Source of the DNA: Sphingomonas sp. UV9
GTDB lineage: Bacteria > Pseudomonadota > Alphaproteobacteria > Sphingomonadales > Sphingomonadaceae
Assembly: GCF_004101245.1 (NCBI RefSeq)
Contig: NZ_SCIN01000002.1
Span: 1,200,846-1,264,845, forward strand
Reading direction: 5' to 3'
DNA: 64,000 nt
The position numbers and the translations under genes were made by a program. Positions within the stretch are counted from its first letter, which is position 1. Each line of letters begins with the position of its first letter. The notes beneath the pieces were generated by a model. The model did not search any database. It saw only the letters and a list, made by a program, of their open reading frames with translations, and had not been told where the DNA came from. Of the stretch, positions 1-10,263 are shown one piece after another.

Positions 1-3000
1 CCGAAAACGGCACTCCGCACGTCGAGACGACGCACGAAACGATCGTCGTCGAACGACGCCCGCTGTGGCAGCGCATCCTGAAGTGGCTCGCGATCCTGGT
101 TGTGAGCCTGTTCGCGCTCGTGCTGATCGTGCTGTTCGGGATCAACACCGATCCAGGGCGTCGCCTCGTCGCGGACCAGATCGGCGGCTACACCACCGCG
201 TCGGGGCTGAACATCAAGGTCGGCCGGATCGACGGTTCGATCTACGGCGCGATGACTTTGAGCGACGTGCGCGTGTCGGATCCCAAGGGCGTCTTCCTGA
301 CCAGCCCGAAGCTTGCCGTCGACTGGCGTCCGTTCGCGTTCGCCAAGAACCATGTCGACGTGCGCTCGCTGACCACGCCGCTCGTCACGCTGCAGCGCCG
401 CCCGGTGCTGAACGCGACGCCGACCGATCCGAACGCGCCGTTGCTGCCCGATCTCGACATCGACGTGAACCGGCTGGTGATCGATCGCTTCCTGATCGCC
501 AAGCCGGTAACCGGCCAGACGCATATCGTGAAGATCGATGGCGCGGTGCACATCGCCGACAAGCGCGCGCAATTGACGACCAACGCGACCGCCTTGACAG
601 GTCCGGGTATCGCTGGCGGCGACCGCCTCGTCCTGAAGCTCGACGCCGTGCCGGAGCAGAACAAGCTCGACGTGAACGTGAAGCTGACCGCACCGGTCGG
701 CGGTCTCGTATCGACGATGGGGTCGTTCAAGGCACCGTTGACTGCGAGCGTCGATGGCCGCGGCAGCTGGGCCGCATGGCAGGGTCGCGCGATCGCGACG
801 CTTGGTGGCGGGCAACTCGCCAACCTCGCGCTGACCGCGAAGAACGGCCACATCGAAGTGCGCGGTTCCACGCGTCCTGGCCTGTATCTCGAAGGACCGG
901 TCGAGCGCCTGACCGCGCCGCAGCTCGACGTCGCGATCGACACCACGCTGAACGACCGCAAGGCCGACACGCGGGTGACGCTGAAGTCGGACGCGCTCGC
1001 GGTCGATGCCGGCGGCCTGATCGATCTTGCCAACAGTCGCTTCGGCAATTTCGCGGTGAACGCGAAGCTGCTGACGCCCGGCGCGATCCTGCCGAACCTG
1101 CGCGGTCGCGATGTCACGGCACGTGTCGTGCTCGACGGCGCGTTCGCGACCCCGACGGTCGACTACAAGGTGCGCGCGGCAACGATCGCGTTCGGCGACA
1201 TGGGCGTCGAGAACCTCTACGCCGAGGGCCTCGCGCGCGTGAACTCTGACCGCATCCTAGTGCCGGTGAAGGCGCGCGCGCGTCGCGTGACGGGGCTCAA
1301 CGCCGCGGTTGGCGGGCTCGCGACCAACGTCGCGATCGACGGCGATTTTGCGATCTCCGGCGTCAACGTCCTTTCCAACAACCTCAAGATCCGCTCGGAC
1401 AAGATCGATGCCACCGCGGTGGTCGTCGCGAACATGTCCACCGGTCGCTACACCGGCGCGCTGAAGGGGCGGGTCAACAACTACCGCGTCGACGGGATCG
1501 GCATCGTCAACCTGACCACCGACGCCAAGCTCGTGCCGGGGCCCAATGGCGGCTTCGGGATCACCGGTCGCGTCGTCGCGCAGACGTCGCAGATCTTCAA
1601 TGAAGGCGCGCGCAGCTTCCTCGGCGGCAACGCGATCGTCCGTTCGGACATCGGCTACAGCCCCGAGGGCATCGTCACCTTCCGCAATCTTCGCATGAAC
1701 GCGCCGCAGTTCCGCGTCACGCGCGGCGAAGGCCGGTTCGATCCCGCCACCGGCGCGGTGCTGGTCAATGCAGACGCGTATTCCACCGTCTATGGCCCGC
1801 TGACCGCGCGCGTCACGGGTAGCGCCACCGCGCCGGTCGTCGTGCTGCGTGCGCCGCGTCCGGGTGTCGGCGTCGGCCTCGTCAACCTCAACGCGCGGAT
1901 TGTCGGTCGCGGCGGCGCCTATGCCGTCACCGCGAGCGGCGGCACCGATTACGGGCCGTTCACCGCCGACGTTCTCGTTACGCCGGGCACGCAGCTCGCG
2001 GTCGACGTGCGCCGCGTCGTGTTCGCCGGGATCACCGGTCGCGGCCGGATCGTGCAGACCGCCCCGGGCCCGTTCGCGGGCGCGCTCCAGTTCGCCGGGC
2101 AGGGCCTGTCGGGCAATGTCCGTCTCGCCAATCAGGGCGGCTACCAGCGCGCCGACGTCGCGGCACGCGCCAATGGGGCCAAGATCCCCGGCATGGTCGA
2201 CTTCACGATCGGCCGGGCGATCGTCAACGCTACTGCGGTCATGACGCCGACGCCGCAGATCGTCGCCGACGCGCAGATCGCCGACATGCGCTATGGCGCG
2301 ATCGTCCTCTCGGCGGCACGGGCGAAGGTGAATTACGTCGGGGGCAACGGCACTGCGCAGGCGGTGCTGACGGGCTCGAACGGCGTCCCCTTCCGCCTCG
2401 CGGTCAACGCCAAGCTCAGCCCCAATAATTACCTCGTCGCGGCCCAAGGCCAGGCTAACGGCATCGACTTCCGCACCGTCAACCCGGCACGCATCCAGGC
2501 GGTGAAGGGCGTGTATCGCCTGTCGCCGACCCGGATCGACTTCGGTGGCACAGGCGGTGGCTCGGCGCGTCTGGCTGGCAGCTATGGCCGCGGCACGAAC
2601 GCGCAGGTCCGGCTCGACCGCCTCGATCTGTCGACGCTGTCCGCGCTCGTTCCGAACCTCGGCATCGGCGGCAAGGCAACCGGCAGCCTCGACTTCTCGC
2701 AGGCGAACTCGGCCGCGTTGCCGACCGCGGATGCTCGCGTGACGGTCAGCAACTTCACGCGGTCCGGCCTTGCCGCCGTCTCCGACCCCGTCGACATTGT
2801 GTTCGCGGGCACGCTCGGTGGCGAAGGTGCGACCGGTCGTGCGCTGGTCCGTCGCGGGACGTCGGTGATCGGCCGGATGGTCGCCAACCTGCGGCCGCTG
2901 CCGGCTGGCAACGGCTCGTGGAGCACGCGCCTGATGGCCGCGCCGCTGTCGGGCGGGATCCGCTATAACGGCCCGTCCGCGGTGCTGTTCAGCTTTGCCG

Positions 3001-4238
3001 CGATCCCGAACCAGCAGCTGTCGGGGCCGATCGCCGTCGCCGCCGATTTCTCGGGGCGTCTGCAGGCACCGCAGCTCAACGGCGTCGTCCGCGCCGACAA
3101 TCTGACCTACGACAACGAGACTTATGGCACGCGCCTGTCACAGATGCGGATCGCCGGCCGGTTCTCGAACACCGAACTGCAACTGACTCAGCTCAACGCG
3201 AAGGCCGGCGACGGCACCGTCCAGGCGCAGGGCAGGATCGGTTTTGCGGCGGACAGCGGCTTCCCGATCGACATCCGCGCGACGCTGAACAATGCGCAGC
3301 TCGCCAAGAGCGATGCGATCAGCGCCACCACGACGGGTACGGTCCGCCTCACGCACGATCGCAATGGCGGGCTGATCCAGGGCGATCTTCAGATCCCCGA
3401 GGCCCGCTACCAGATCATCCGCCAGGGCCAGGCCGAAGTGCCCGAACTGACCGGGGTCCGGCGCAAGGGCGACGTGCGTACGCCGCTGTCGACCGACCGG
3501 TCGGAGGTGCCGAATGCCGGCTCGTTCAAGCTCGACCTCCGCGTACGCGCGCCGAACCAGCTGTTCGTGTCGGGCATGGGCCTCGAATCCGAATGGGAGA
3601 TGGACATGCGGATCGGCGGCACGTCCGCCGCACCGATCGTCACCGGCGGGCTGGATATCGTTCGCGGGACCTATTCGTTCTCGGGCAAGCGATTCGAGGT
3701 CACCAAGGGCCAGATCCGCTTCCGTGGTGGTGCGCTGACCGATCCGGACATCAATATCCAGGCGTCCACCACGACCAGCGACATCACCGTCATCATCAAC
3801 GTGACGGGTACCGGCCAGCGTCCGCAGATCGCGTTCACCTCGACGCCGGTCTTGCCGCAGGACGAGGTGCTCAGCCGCCTGCTGTTCGGGTCCAGCCCGG
3901 CCAATCTGTCGGCGACAGAGGCGATCCAGCTGGCGTCCGCGCTGAACTCGCTGCGCGGGTCGGGCGGCGGCGGTCTCAACCCACTCGGCAAGCTGCGCTC
4001 GGCGACCGGGTTCGACCGGTTGCGCGTGCTCGGCGCCGACGAGGCGACCGGTCGCGGCACCAGCCTCGCGGCGGGTAAGTACATCACGAAGAACATTTAT
4101 GTGGAGATCGTGACCGACGCGAAGGGCTTTACCTCGACCCAGCTGGAGATCGCGCTGACCAAGGCCTTGAGCCTGTTGTCGGCTGCGGGATCGAGCGGCG
4201 GCCAGAGCGCAAGCGTCAAATATACGAAGGACTATTGA
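1..4238 (+). CDS. tamB: Translocation and assembly module subunit TamB (5' end outside window)
   Basis: Long open frame that is already open at the left edge, so the true start lies upstream; about 1411 codons are inside. Near the left edge a short basic stretch is followed by one hydrophobic segment (roughly window bases 85-160), the single inner-membrane anchor expected of TamB. The rest is the repetitive, beta-rich, Asn/Asp/Gly-rich pattern of the AsmA/TamB superfamily. The final third holds the conserved TamB (DUF490) domain, with a GTYSFSGKRFEVTKGQIRF stretch and a C-terminal beta-strand end. TamB bridges inner and outer membrane and works with the Omp85 protein TamA in outer-membrane protein or lipid delivery; tamA is expected just to the left. 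An internal GTG at 102 sits inside the membrane segment and is not the start. Confidence 0.93.
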   Translation, partial: ENGTPHVETTHETIVVERRPLWQRILKWLAILVVSLFALVLIVLFGINTDPGRRLVADQIGGYTTASGLNIKVGRIDGSIYGAMTLSDVRVSDPKGVFLTSPKLAVDWRPFAFAKNHVDVRSLTTPLVTLQRRPVLNATPTDPNAPLLPDLDIDVNRLVIDRFLIAKPVTGQTHIVKIDGAVHIADKRAQLTTNATALTGPGIAGGDRLVLKLDAVPEQNKLDVNVKLTAPVGGLVSTMGSFKAPLTASVDGRGSWAAWQGRAIATLGGGQLANLALTAKNGHIEVRGSTRPGLYLEGPVERLTAPQLDVAIDTTLNDRKADTRVTLKSDALAVDAGGLIDLANSRFGNFAVNAKLLTPGAILPNLRGRDVTARVVLDGAFATPTVDYKVRAATIAFGDMGVENLYAEGLARVNSDRILVPVKARARRVTGLNAAVGGLATNVAIDGDFAISGVNVLSNNLKIRSDKIDATAVVVANMSTGRYTGALKGRVNNYRVDGIGIVNLTTDAKLVPGPNGGFGITGRVVAQTSQIFNEGARSFLGGNAIVRSDIGYSPEGIVTFRNLRMNAPQFRVTRGEGRFDPATGAVLVNADAYSTVYGPLTARVTGSATAPVVVLRAPRPGVGVGLVNLNARIVGRGGAYAVTASGGTDYGPFTADVLVTPGTQLAVDVRRVVFAGITGRGRIVQTAPGPFAGALQFAGQGLSGNVRLANQGGYQRADVAARANGAKIPGMVDFTIGRAIVNATAVMTPTPQIVADAQIADMRYGAIVLSAARAKVNYVGGNGTAQAVLTGSNGVPFRLAVNAKLSPNNYLVAAQGQANGIDFRTVNPARIQAVKGVYRLSPTRIDFGGTGGGSARLAGSYGRGTNAQVRLDRLDLSTLSALVPNLGIGGKATGSLDFSQANSAALPTADARVTVSNFTRSGLAAVSDPVDIVFAGTLGGEGATGRALVRRGTSVIGRMVANLRPLPAGNGSWSTRLMAAPLSGGIRYNGPSAVLFSFAAIPNQQLSGPIAVAADFSGRLQAPQLNGVVRADNLTYDNETYGTRLSQMRIAGRFSNTELQLTQLNAKAGDGTVQAQGRIGFAADSGFPIDIRATLNNAQLAKSDAISATTTGTVRLTHDRNGGLIQGDLQIPEARYQIIRQGQAEVPELTGVRRKGDVRTPLSTDRSEVPNAGSFKLDLRVRAPNQLFVSGMGLESEWEMDMRIGGTSAAPIVTGGLDIVRGTYSFSGKRFEVTKGQIRFRGGALTDPDINIQASTTTSDITVIINVTGTGQRPQIAFTSTPVLPQDEVLSRLLFGSSPANLSATEAIQLASALNSLRGSGGGGLNPLGKLRSATGFDRLRVLGADEATGRGTSLAAGKYITKNIYVEIVTDAKGFTSTQLEIALTKALSLLSAAGSSGGQSASVKYTKDY

Positions 4239-4307
4239 GTAAAGATCACAACAGGATAGGTTCGGTTATGAAACCTACGGCGTAACGCCGGGGGATGAGG
4301 ATGCAGC

Positions 4308-5795
4308 ATGACCGAACATGTCGACGTGATCGTGGTAGGCGCCGGCATTTCCGGGATCGGCACCGGCTACCATCTTCAGACGCGCTGCCCTGATCGTAGC
4401 TACATGATTCTCGAGGGCCGGCAGTCGATGGGCGGGACGTGGGACCTGTTCCGCTATCCAGGCATCCGCTCCGACTCGGACATGCACACGCTCGGGTTCG
4501 CCTTCCATCCCTGGACCGCGGCGAAGTCGATCGCCGACGGTCCCTCGATCCGCGCCTATGTCGTGGACACCGCGCGCGAGTACGGCATCGATCGGAAGAT
4601 CCGCTACGGCCATCACGTCAAGTCGGCGGCATGGTCGACCGCGGACGCGCGCTGGACGGTCGAAGCCATCGGCCCCGATGGTCCGGTGACGCTGACGTGC
4701 AACTTCCTGTCGATGTGCGCGGGCTATTACAATTACGCCAAGGCCTATTCGCCCGACTTCGAAGGCGCGGACAGCTTTGCCGGGCAGATCGTCCACCCGC
4801 AATTCTGGCCCGAGGACCTCGACTATAGCGGCAAGCGAGTTGTCGTGATCGGCAGCGGCGCGACCGCGGTGACGCTGGTGCCGACGATGGCGCAGACCGC
4901 CGCGCACGTGACGATGCTCCAGCGCTCGCCGACCTACATCGTCGCGCGACCCGGCGAGGACGGCGTGGCGAACTGGCTGCGCGGCACGCTGCCGGCCAAG
5001 GCCGCCTACGGAATTACCCGGTGGAAGAACGTGCTGATGGGGATGGTGTTCTACCGCCTCGCGCGGAAGAAGCCGGCCAAGATGAAGGAGCGGATGATCG
5101 GCATGGTCCGCGATCAGCTCGGCCCCGACTATGACGTCGCGACCCATTTCACGCCGCGCTACAATCCGTGGGACCAGCGCGTGTGCCTGGTGCCCGACGG
5201 CGACCTGTTCACCGCGATCAACGCGGGCAAGGCATCGATCGTCACCGACACGATCGCGCGGATAACGCCCGCGGGCATCCACCTCGATTCGGGGCGCGAT
5301 CTGCCCGCCGACGTGATCGTCACCGCCACCGGGCTCGAACTGCAGCTGATGAGCGGCGTCGCGTTCAGCCTCGACGGCAAGCCGATCGAGCTCGCCGGGC
5401 GGCTCCAGTATAAGGGGATGATGTTCGACGGCGTGCCGAACCTGTCCTCGACCTTCGGCTACACCAACGCATCGTGGACGCTGAAGGCGGACCTCACCGC
5501 GGTCTATGTCTGCCGCCTGCTCAACACGATGAAGAAGCGCGGCCTGCGCCAGGCGACCCCGCACAACGACGACCCGACGATGAAGACCGAGGCGTTCCTC
5601 GACTTCACCTCCGGCTACGTCCAGCGCGCCGCCGCCTCGCTCCCCGCGCAAGGCGAGCGCAAACCCTGGAAGCTCAACCAGAATTACGCGCTGGACCTGA
5701 TGGCGCTGAAGTTCGGCTCGGTCGACGACGCGATGGTGTTTTCGAACCCGATGCGCGCCGAGCCTCTGCTCAAGGCTCAAGCGGACCATCGCTGA
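4308..5795 (+). CDS. Flavin-binding monooxygenase, Baeyer-Villiger type
   Basis: 495-residue class B flavoprotein monooxygenase. The N-terminal FAD-binding Rossmann motif is GAGISG at residues 11-16. The complete Baeyer-Villiger fingerprint FxGxxxHxxxW(P) is at residues 157-168 (FAGQIVHPQFWP). It is followed by the NADPH-binding motif GSGATA near 182-187. Such enzymes use NADPH and O2 to insert oxygen into ketones or to oxygenate soft nucleophiles in the cytoplasm. The ATG is preceded by GAGG about 8 nt upstream. It stands alone, 69 bp after tamB and followed by a long intergenic region, so context gives no substrate. The family resembles sphingomonad and mycobacterial EthA-like enzymes; the substrate is unknown. 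Confidence 0.88.
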   Translation: MTEHVDVIVVGAGISGIGTGYHLQTRCPDRSYMILEGRQSMGGTWDLFRYPGIRSDSDMHTLGFAFHPWTAAKSIADGPSIRAYVVDTAREYGIDRKIRYGHHVKSAAWSTADARWTVEAIGPDGPVTLTCNFLSMCAGYYNYAKAYSPDFEGADSFAGQIVHPQFWPEDLDYSGKRVVVIGSGATAVTLVPTMAQTAAHVTMLQRSPTYIVARPGEDGVANWLRGTLPAKAAYGITRWKNVLMGMVFYRLARKKPAKMKERMIGMVRDQLGPDYDVATHFTPRYNPWDQRVCLVPDGDLFTAINAGKASIVTDTIARITPAGIHLDSGRDLPADVIVTATGLELQLMSGVAFSLDGKPIELAGRLQYKGMMFDGVPNLSSTFGYTNASWTLKADLTAVYVCRLLNTMKKRGLRQATPHNDDPTMKTEAFLDFTSGYVQRAAASLPAQGERKPWKLNQNYALDLMALKFGSVDDAMVFSNPMRAEPLLKAQADHR

Positions 5796-6159
5796 CGCAA
5801 CACCGTCCGTTCTGACGGGCCGGAACCGTGCTCGGGGGAGGCGGAAGTAAGCGCTATCCGGGGCCTATCGAGGTTCCCTTCAAGAGCAGCGTCAGGCTGA
5901 GTTGGCGCATCTGCGAATCGAGAGCGCCGTCCCGCAAATGCGAGTATCGGTATATCAAGATGAACAGGCCGACCGACTGGCCTTCGTTCGATCGTGTTCT
6001 GCTTAAACGCGCGCACGCGGGGACATCGCGATTCGCGTCCTGACTATCGCAGTCAGTGGACCAGGAATTACCAGTCAATACCGTGATTTAAGTGTCGGCC
6101 CGACCACCGAAGCGCATCTAAATTCAATACGTTCACGATATTCGGGCCGACCGACACAT
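5796..6159. other. Intergenic region without a recognisable gene
   Basis: Between the monooxygenase stop and the 17-codon ORF at 6160-6213. Short open frames exist on both strands, but none has a good ribosome site or a recognisable protein. Base composition is visibly less GC-rich than the neighbouring genes. I see nothing else in it. Confidence 0.6.
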
Positions 6160-6213
6160 TCACCAGGGGCGAATGCTCTCGCCGTAGATGAGTGCGATGA
6201 GGAACTTCAGCAT
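6160..6213 (-). CDS. Candidate 17-residue hydrophobic small protein
   Basis: Minus-strand ORF with ATG at 6213 and TGA at 6160-6162, encoding MLKFLIALIYGESIRPW. A strong ribosome site (AAGGGAG) lies 7 nt upstream of the ATG. A perfect 17-base palindrome lies a further few bases upstream, at 6231-6247. The peptide has one short hydrophobic run (residues 4-10) and an aromatic C-terminus. It could be a tiny membrane-associated protein, a leader peptide, or chance. No family is recognised. The strong Shine-Dalgarno in an otherwise empty, lower-GC region is the main reason to call it. Confidence 0.45.
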   Translation of the reverse strand: MLKFLIALIYGESIRPW

Positions 6214-6230
6214 TTTTATGCTCCCTTGTT

Positions 6231-6247
6231 GACACCTTCAAGGTGTC
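6231..6247. promoter_or_regulatory. Perfect palindrome upstream of the 17-codon ORF
   Basis: GACACCTT-C-AAGGTGTC, arms of 8 bp around one central base, immediately upstream of the ribosome site of the minus-strand ORF at 6160-6213. It could be an operator for that ORF or for the plus-strand EAL gene. It also contains TTGACA on the plus strand at 6229-6234. No regulator is assigned. Confidence 0.5.
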
Positions 6248-6262
6248 CGGCCGGCATAGTGG

Positions 6263-6277
6263 TTAACAAGTCGTTAA
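6263..6277. promoter_or_regulatory. CtrA-type binding site TTAA-N7-TTAA
   Basis: TTAACAAGTCGTTAA matches the full alphaproteobacterial CtrA consensus TTAA-N7-TTAA with exact spacing. A separate TTAACCAT, the CtrA 8-bp half-site form, is at 6297-6304. Together they lie 65-107 bp upstream of the EAL-domain gene start at 6370. The same bases also form a larger inverted repeat (GGTTAACAA at 6261-6269 against TTGTTAACC). The match is seen directly; that CtrA binds it is an inference from the consensus. Confidence 0.55.
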
Positions 6278-6369
6278 ACAATAACATTGTGAGTTGTTAA
6301 CCATCTTCTCGGCGCGTCTATGCTGCATGCTTAAGGGTATGTTTATGCGAGGCCGGTATTCCGCGTGGC

Positions 6370-7728
6370 ATGAGGGACATTCCGCATGCGCAGTTCGAGA
6401 CCAGCACGCCGCTCACCGATGCACAGCTGATCGACCCCGATTCGTCGATCGGCCGCGCCCACGACGCCTTTTCGAAAACGTCCCAAGCGGCATGGCAGTT
6501 TCTCATACTCGCTGAGATCGCCAATTTCAGCGTGCTCCGTCGTCATCTCGGGAGGCTGAGAGCCGACACGGTGGTCGTCGACGTGGCTACCCGGATCGGC
6601 GAGGCGCTGCCCGATGCCCGGGTCGTGATCGCCGGACGCGAGGTGGCCGAAATCGCGTTCGAAAGTAACGCCAGGCTGGCGCTGGATGTCGCGATGGCAG
6701 CGTTGGAAGTCGCGTTCGAACGGCCATTAGACATAGACGGCGAATCATACGTGATCCATGTCCAGATGGGTGCGGCTGCGGCTGCCGTGGCCGACCACCG
6801 TGACGATGTTCACCTCATCGAAGAGGCGGAGAATGCACTGGTCGAGTCGCGCGCAGAACGTAGCGCGATCGCCCGAGATGTAACCGGCAATTCCGTGGCG
6901 ATCGATCGCGCCGCGCTGGCTAGAGATCTTGCTCTGGCGATCGAGCGCGAAGAGTTGTTCCTTCAATACCAACCGAAGGTGCACCTGCGCCGGCAACAGA
7001 TCACCAGTGTCGAGGCGCTGGTTCGCTGGAACCACCCGACGCGCGGATTGGTGTTGCCCAACGACTTCATCCCGCTCGCCGAGGAATCGCGGGATATCGT
7101 CGCGCTGACCTTGTGGACGATCCGCCGCTCGATCGCCGACCAGAAGACGCTGGCGGCGAACGGGCATGACCTGCGGATCTTCATCAACATCGCCGGCGCC
7201 TTGCTGGCGGACAAGCGGTTCGTTCGGCGGGCGTGCGCGCTGGTCGAGGCGTCCGGCGCGCAACTGGGGTTCGAGATCACCGAAACCTCGGTCATTCGCG
7301 ATCCGGAAAGCGCGATCGCCAACCTGAAGGTGTTCGCCGAGATCGGGATCGTCATCGCGATCGACGATTATGGCGCAGGGCTGTCCTCGCTTGCGTATCT
7401 GAAGCAGCTGCCCGCGCGCGAGCTCAAGATCGACAAGCTGTTCGTCACGCAGCTGACGAGTTCCAATCGCGATCCGCTGATCGTGCGTTCGACGATCGAC
7501 CTCGCGCATGCGCTGGAGATGGAAGTGGTCGCGGAGGGCGTCGAGACGCAGGCGGCAATGGCGCTCCTGTCGGTGATGGGCTGCGACATGATCCAGGGTT
7601 TCCTGATCAGTCGACCCATCAACCTCGAGGCGCTGATGCATTTCCTGGAGGATGGGAAATACCAGGCGATGACGGCCGACATCAGGGCGCCGTTCAATCG
7701 GCTCGCGACCGTCTGGAAGCGCGGCTGA
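6370..7728 (+). CDS. EAL-domain cyclic-di-GMP phosphodiesterase with degenerate GGDEF half
   Basis: 452 residues. The N-terminal ~190 residues have GGDEF-like spacing but no GG(D/E)EF motif, so they are probably a regulatory or dead cyclase domain. The C-terminal half is a full EAL domain: EAL at residues 215-217 in SVEALVRWNHP, the catalytic loop DDYGAGLSS, and EVVAEGVET near the end. All the expected metal-binding acids appear present, so hydrolysis of c-di-GMP to pGpG is likely. It is the first gene of a signalling cassette: a histidine kinase starts 5 bp after its stop, and a receiver follows. CtrA-like sites upstream suggest control of motility or cell-cycle-linked c-di-GMP. The start ATG has no strong Shine-Dalgarno. 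Confidence 0.85.
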   Translation: MRDIPHAQFETSTPLTDAQLIDPDSSIGRAHDAFSKTSQAAWQFLILAEIANFSVLRRHLGRLRADTVVVDVATRIGEALPDARVVIAGREVAEIAFESNARLALDVAMAALEVAFERPLDIDGESYVIHVQMGAAAAAVADHRDDVHLIEEAENALVESRAERSAIARDVTGNSVAIDRAALARDLALAIEREELFLQYQPKVHLRRQQITSVEALVRWNHPTRGLVLPNDFIPLAEESRDIVALTLWTIRRSIADQKTLAANGHDLRIFINIAGALLADKRFVRRACALVEASGAQLGFEITETSVIRDPESAIANLKVFAEIGIVIAIDDYGAGLSSLAYLKQLPARELKIDKLFVTQLTSSNRDPLIVRSTIDLAHALEMEVVAEGVETQAAMALLSVMGCDMIQGFLISRPINLEALMHFLEDGKYQAMTADIRAPFNRLATVWKRG

Positions 7729-7733
7729 CGCGC

Positions 7734-10199
7734 GTGATCCGCATACTCACCGCCGCAGTGGTCGCAGTGTTAATCATGGCCGCCGGCCTGCCTCCGGCGG
7801 ACGACGTGCAGTCCACTAGGGTTGCAGCGAGCAAATACGAAGCGTCGGCTGCCGATGCGAAGGCAACCATGTTGATCAATCCGGCAAAGGCGCTGCCAAA
7901 GGCGACCGCGGCCGAGCGTCTTGGCGGTCAGATAGCCGACGAACGCACTCGCGGGATAGCGGTGGCAACCGCGCAATGGCTCCAGGGCGAGGCGTATCTG
8001 CGGATCAATGAGCCGACCAAGGCCGACGCGCCCTTGCGGAGCGCGATCGCTACGGTCAATCGGTTCCAGCCTCGATCCAAGCTTCATGCGGACCTGCTCA
8101 TCTCGCTCGGGTGGTTGGATAGCTATCAAGGCCGGGTCGCGAACGCTCTGACCGATTATCAGCAGGCGTTCCGGATATACCGGATGTTACGCGATCCGCG
8201 CGGCCAGTCGCGTACACTCGTCTTCATTGCGGTGCTGTATGTTCAGGCAAAGGACAACGAAACCGCAGAGAAATATTATAAGCAAGCGCTCGATATCTAT
8301 CCGTCAGACGTCAACATTTCCGTATCCATACATAACAACAGGGCACTGGGGTTCGGCGAGAGCCGGCAATATGCCGAGGCACAGAAGCAGTTCGACAAGG
8401 CGCTCGTGCTGGCCAAGCAGCTCGGAAGCCGAAACTTGCTCGAACAAATCTATATGAACATCGCCCGCGTCAATCTGGACATGGGCAACCTGCCACGCGC
8501 GGATCGCGCGATCGCCAATGGCCGGGCGGTCGCTGATCCCTCCGATGCCAGCCTTTTTGGGCGTCTGATGGCGACCGCCGCGCAAGCCGCGCTCCAGCAC
8601 GGCGACCTGCCCAGGGCCAAGCAGCTGATCGCCAAGGCGCTGGTCGGTGTCGATCCAAAGACCACCGGCACGTCCTACCGCGATTTTCATCAGACCGCGT
8701 ACAATGTATTCCTCGCGACGGGCGATACGAAATCGGCCTTGGTGCATCTTCAGGCGCTCAAGCGGCTTGACGACGATGCGACTAAACTGGCGACCAGTAC
8801 CAAGACCGCGCTGATGGCGGCGCGGTTCGATTTCGCGAACCAGGAGCTGAAGATCAGCCAGCTGAAGGCAAGCGAACTGCAGCGCAGTATAGCGTTCGAG
8901 CGCACGCGCGCGCAGATACAGCGCTATGTGTTCTTAGGGGCTTCCGCCGCCGTGGCGATCGTCATCGCGTTGCTTGCGTTCGGTATCGTCACGCTCCGTC
9001 GCAGCCGTGACCAGGTCCGCGCGGCCAATGACGATCTTGCGGTGACCAACGATGCGCTGGGCAAGGCGCTGGCAGCCAAGACCGAGTTCCTTGCCACGAC
9101 CAGCCACGAGATCCGGACGCCGCTGAACGGCATCCTGGGCATGAGCGAGGTCATGCTTGCCGATACGCGGATCGAGCCCGCGCTGCGCGAACGGATCGGC
9201 GTGGTGCATGACGCTGGGGTGCGCATGCGTACGCTGGTCGACGATATCCTGGACGTTGCCAAGATGGAGACGGGAAACCTGGCGATCGAGTCCGCGCCGT
9301 TCGACATATGCGCGACGATCACGGACGCCGCTCGCATGTGGGAGGATCAGGCCAGGGCTAAAGGATTGTCGTTTGCGATCGAACTGGACGGGTGCCCGGC
9401 GATGATCGTGGGTGACGCGGCACGTGTGCGACAGATCGTGTTCAACCTCCTGTCCAACGCGTTGAAATTCACCAAGTCCGGCCGCGTGACGTTGCGTGTC
9501 GATGTCGCCAAGGACGATCGCCTCCAGGTTGCGGTAACCGATTCCGGCATCGGTATTCCCGCCGACAAGCTGGAGGATATCTTCGAGTCATTCCGTCAGG
9601 CCGATGCCGGAACCACGCGACAGTTCGGCGGAACCGGGCTGGGGTTGGCGATATGCCGCAATCTGGCGCGCGCGATGGGCGGCGACGTCTCGGTAAAAAG
9701 TGTGATTGGGGAGGGGGCGACGTTCACGCTTGTCTTGCCGGTGGTTCGGGCATTGGACACCGTTAGCGAGCCGGTCGGGACGACCGACGACGCGGTGACG
9801 CTGGTCGTCGACCGTAATCCGATCACCCGCAGCATGTTCAAGACCCTGCTGGCACCCGATTGTGGCGTCGTTGCCTTCGCAGCGTCCGTCGAGGACGCGG
9901 TCGCGCGGCTGGAAGCCGGCGACGTGGTCCGCGTGTTGATCGACGACCTGACGATTCGAGCCTGTGCGGACCCCCATGCGGCACTGTCGCGGATCGCCGC
10001 GGCGGCATCTGCGTCGGGCGTGCAAACGTCGCTGCTATGGCCCGTTTCGGCCGATGCGGAACGGCAGGAACTGCTCGCGACCGGGATCACGCAGGTGATC
10101 TCCAGACCGGTGAGCGGCGGTGAACTCGTGACGCATTTATTACATGGATCAGTTTCAATTAAAAACGCAAATCCGAACCTTGTATCGCACGCTGCTTGA
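7734..10199 (+). CDS. Hybrid histidine kinase with periplasmic TPR sensor and degenerate receiver
   Basis: 821 residues from GTG 7734, 5 bp after the EAL gene, which suggests translational coupling. Order: signal peptide or first membrane segment (residues 2-18); a TPR-repeat periplasmic region to about 390; a membrane segment at about 396-420; HisKA with the phospho-acceptor His458 in [11 protein letters not shown]; HATPase_c with N box [16 protein letters not shown] and [10 protein letters not shown]; then a C-terminal receiver-like domain from about 688. The receiver keeps acidic residues, but the usual Ser/Thr-Lys-Pro lysine is replaced (ISRPVSG), so it may not be phosphorylated normally. 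The next gene encodes a complete stand-alone receiver, the likely phosphate target. The reading frame is open well upstream of 7734, but that part runs inside the EAL gene. Confidence 0.85.
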   Translation: MIRILTAAVVAVLIMAAGLPPADDVQSTRVAASKYEASAADAKATMLINPAKALPKATAAERLGGQIADERTRGIAVATAQWLQGEAYLRINEPTKADAPLRSAIATVNRFQPRSKLHADLLISLGWLDSYQGRVANALTDYQQAFRIYRMLRDPRGQSRTLVFIAVLYVQAKDNETAEKYYKQALDIYPSDVNISVSIHNNRALGFGESRQYAEAQKQFDKALVLAKQLGSRNLLEQIYMNIARVNLDMGNLPRADRAIANGRAVADPSDASLFGRLMATAAQAALQHGDLPRAKQLIAKALVGVDPKTTGTSYRDFHQTAYNVFLATGDTKSALVHLQALKRLDDDATKLATSTKTALMAARFDFANQELKISQLKASELQRSIAFERTRAQIQRYVFLGASAAVAIVIALLAFGIVTLRRSRDQVRAANDDLAVTNDALGKALAAKTEFLATTSHEIRTPLNGILGMSEVMLADTRIEPALRERIGVVHDAGVRMRTLVDDILDVAKMETGNLAIESAPFDICATITDAARMWEDQARAKGLSFAIELDGCPAMIVGDAARVRQIVFNLLSNALKFTKSGRVTLRVDVAKDDRLQVAVTDSGIGIPADKLEDIFESFRQADAGTTRQFGGTGLGLAICRNLARAMGGDVSVKSVIGEGATFTLVLPVVRALDTVSEPVGTTDDAVTLVVDRNPITRSMFKTLLAPDCGVVAFAASVEDAVARLEAGDVVRVLIDDLTIRACADPHAALSRIAAAASASGVQTSLLWPVSADAERQELLATGITQVISRPVSGGELVTHLLHGSVSIKNANPNLVSHAA

Positions 10200-10263
10200 C
10201 GCGTAGATGCTGCGATATGACGCCGTCCTTCTCTCCGCCGACTGATCCTGCGCGGGGCCGGAA

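Noticed and set aside
5828..6078. Short ORFs on both strands after the monooxygenase gene
   Set aside because: No ribosome site, no recognisable sequence, and the two strands overlap each other.
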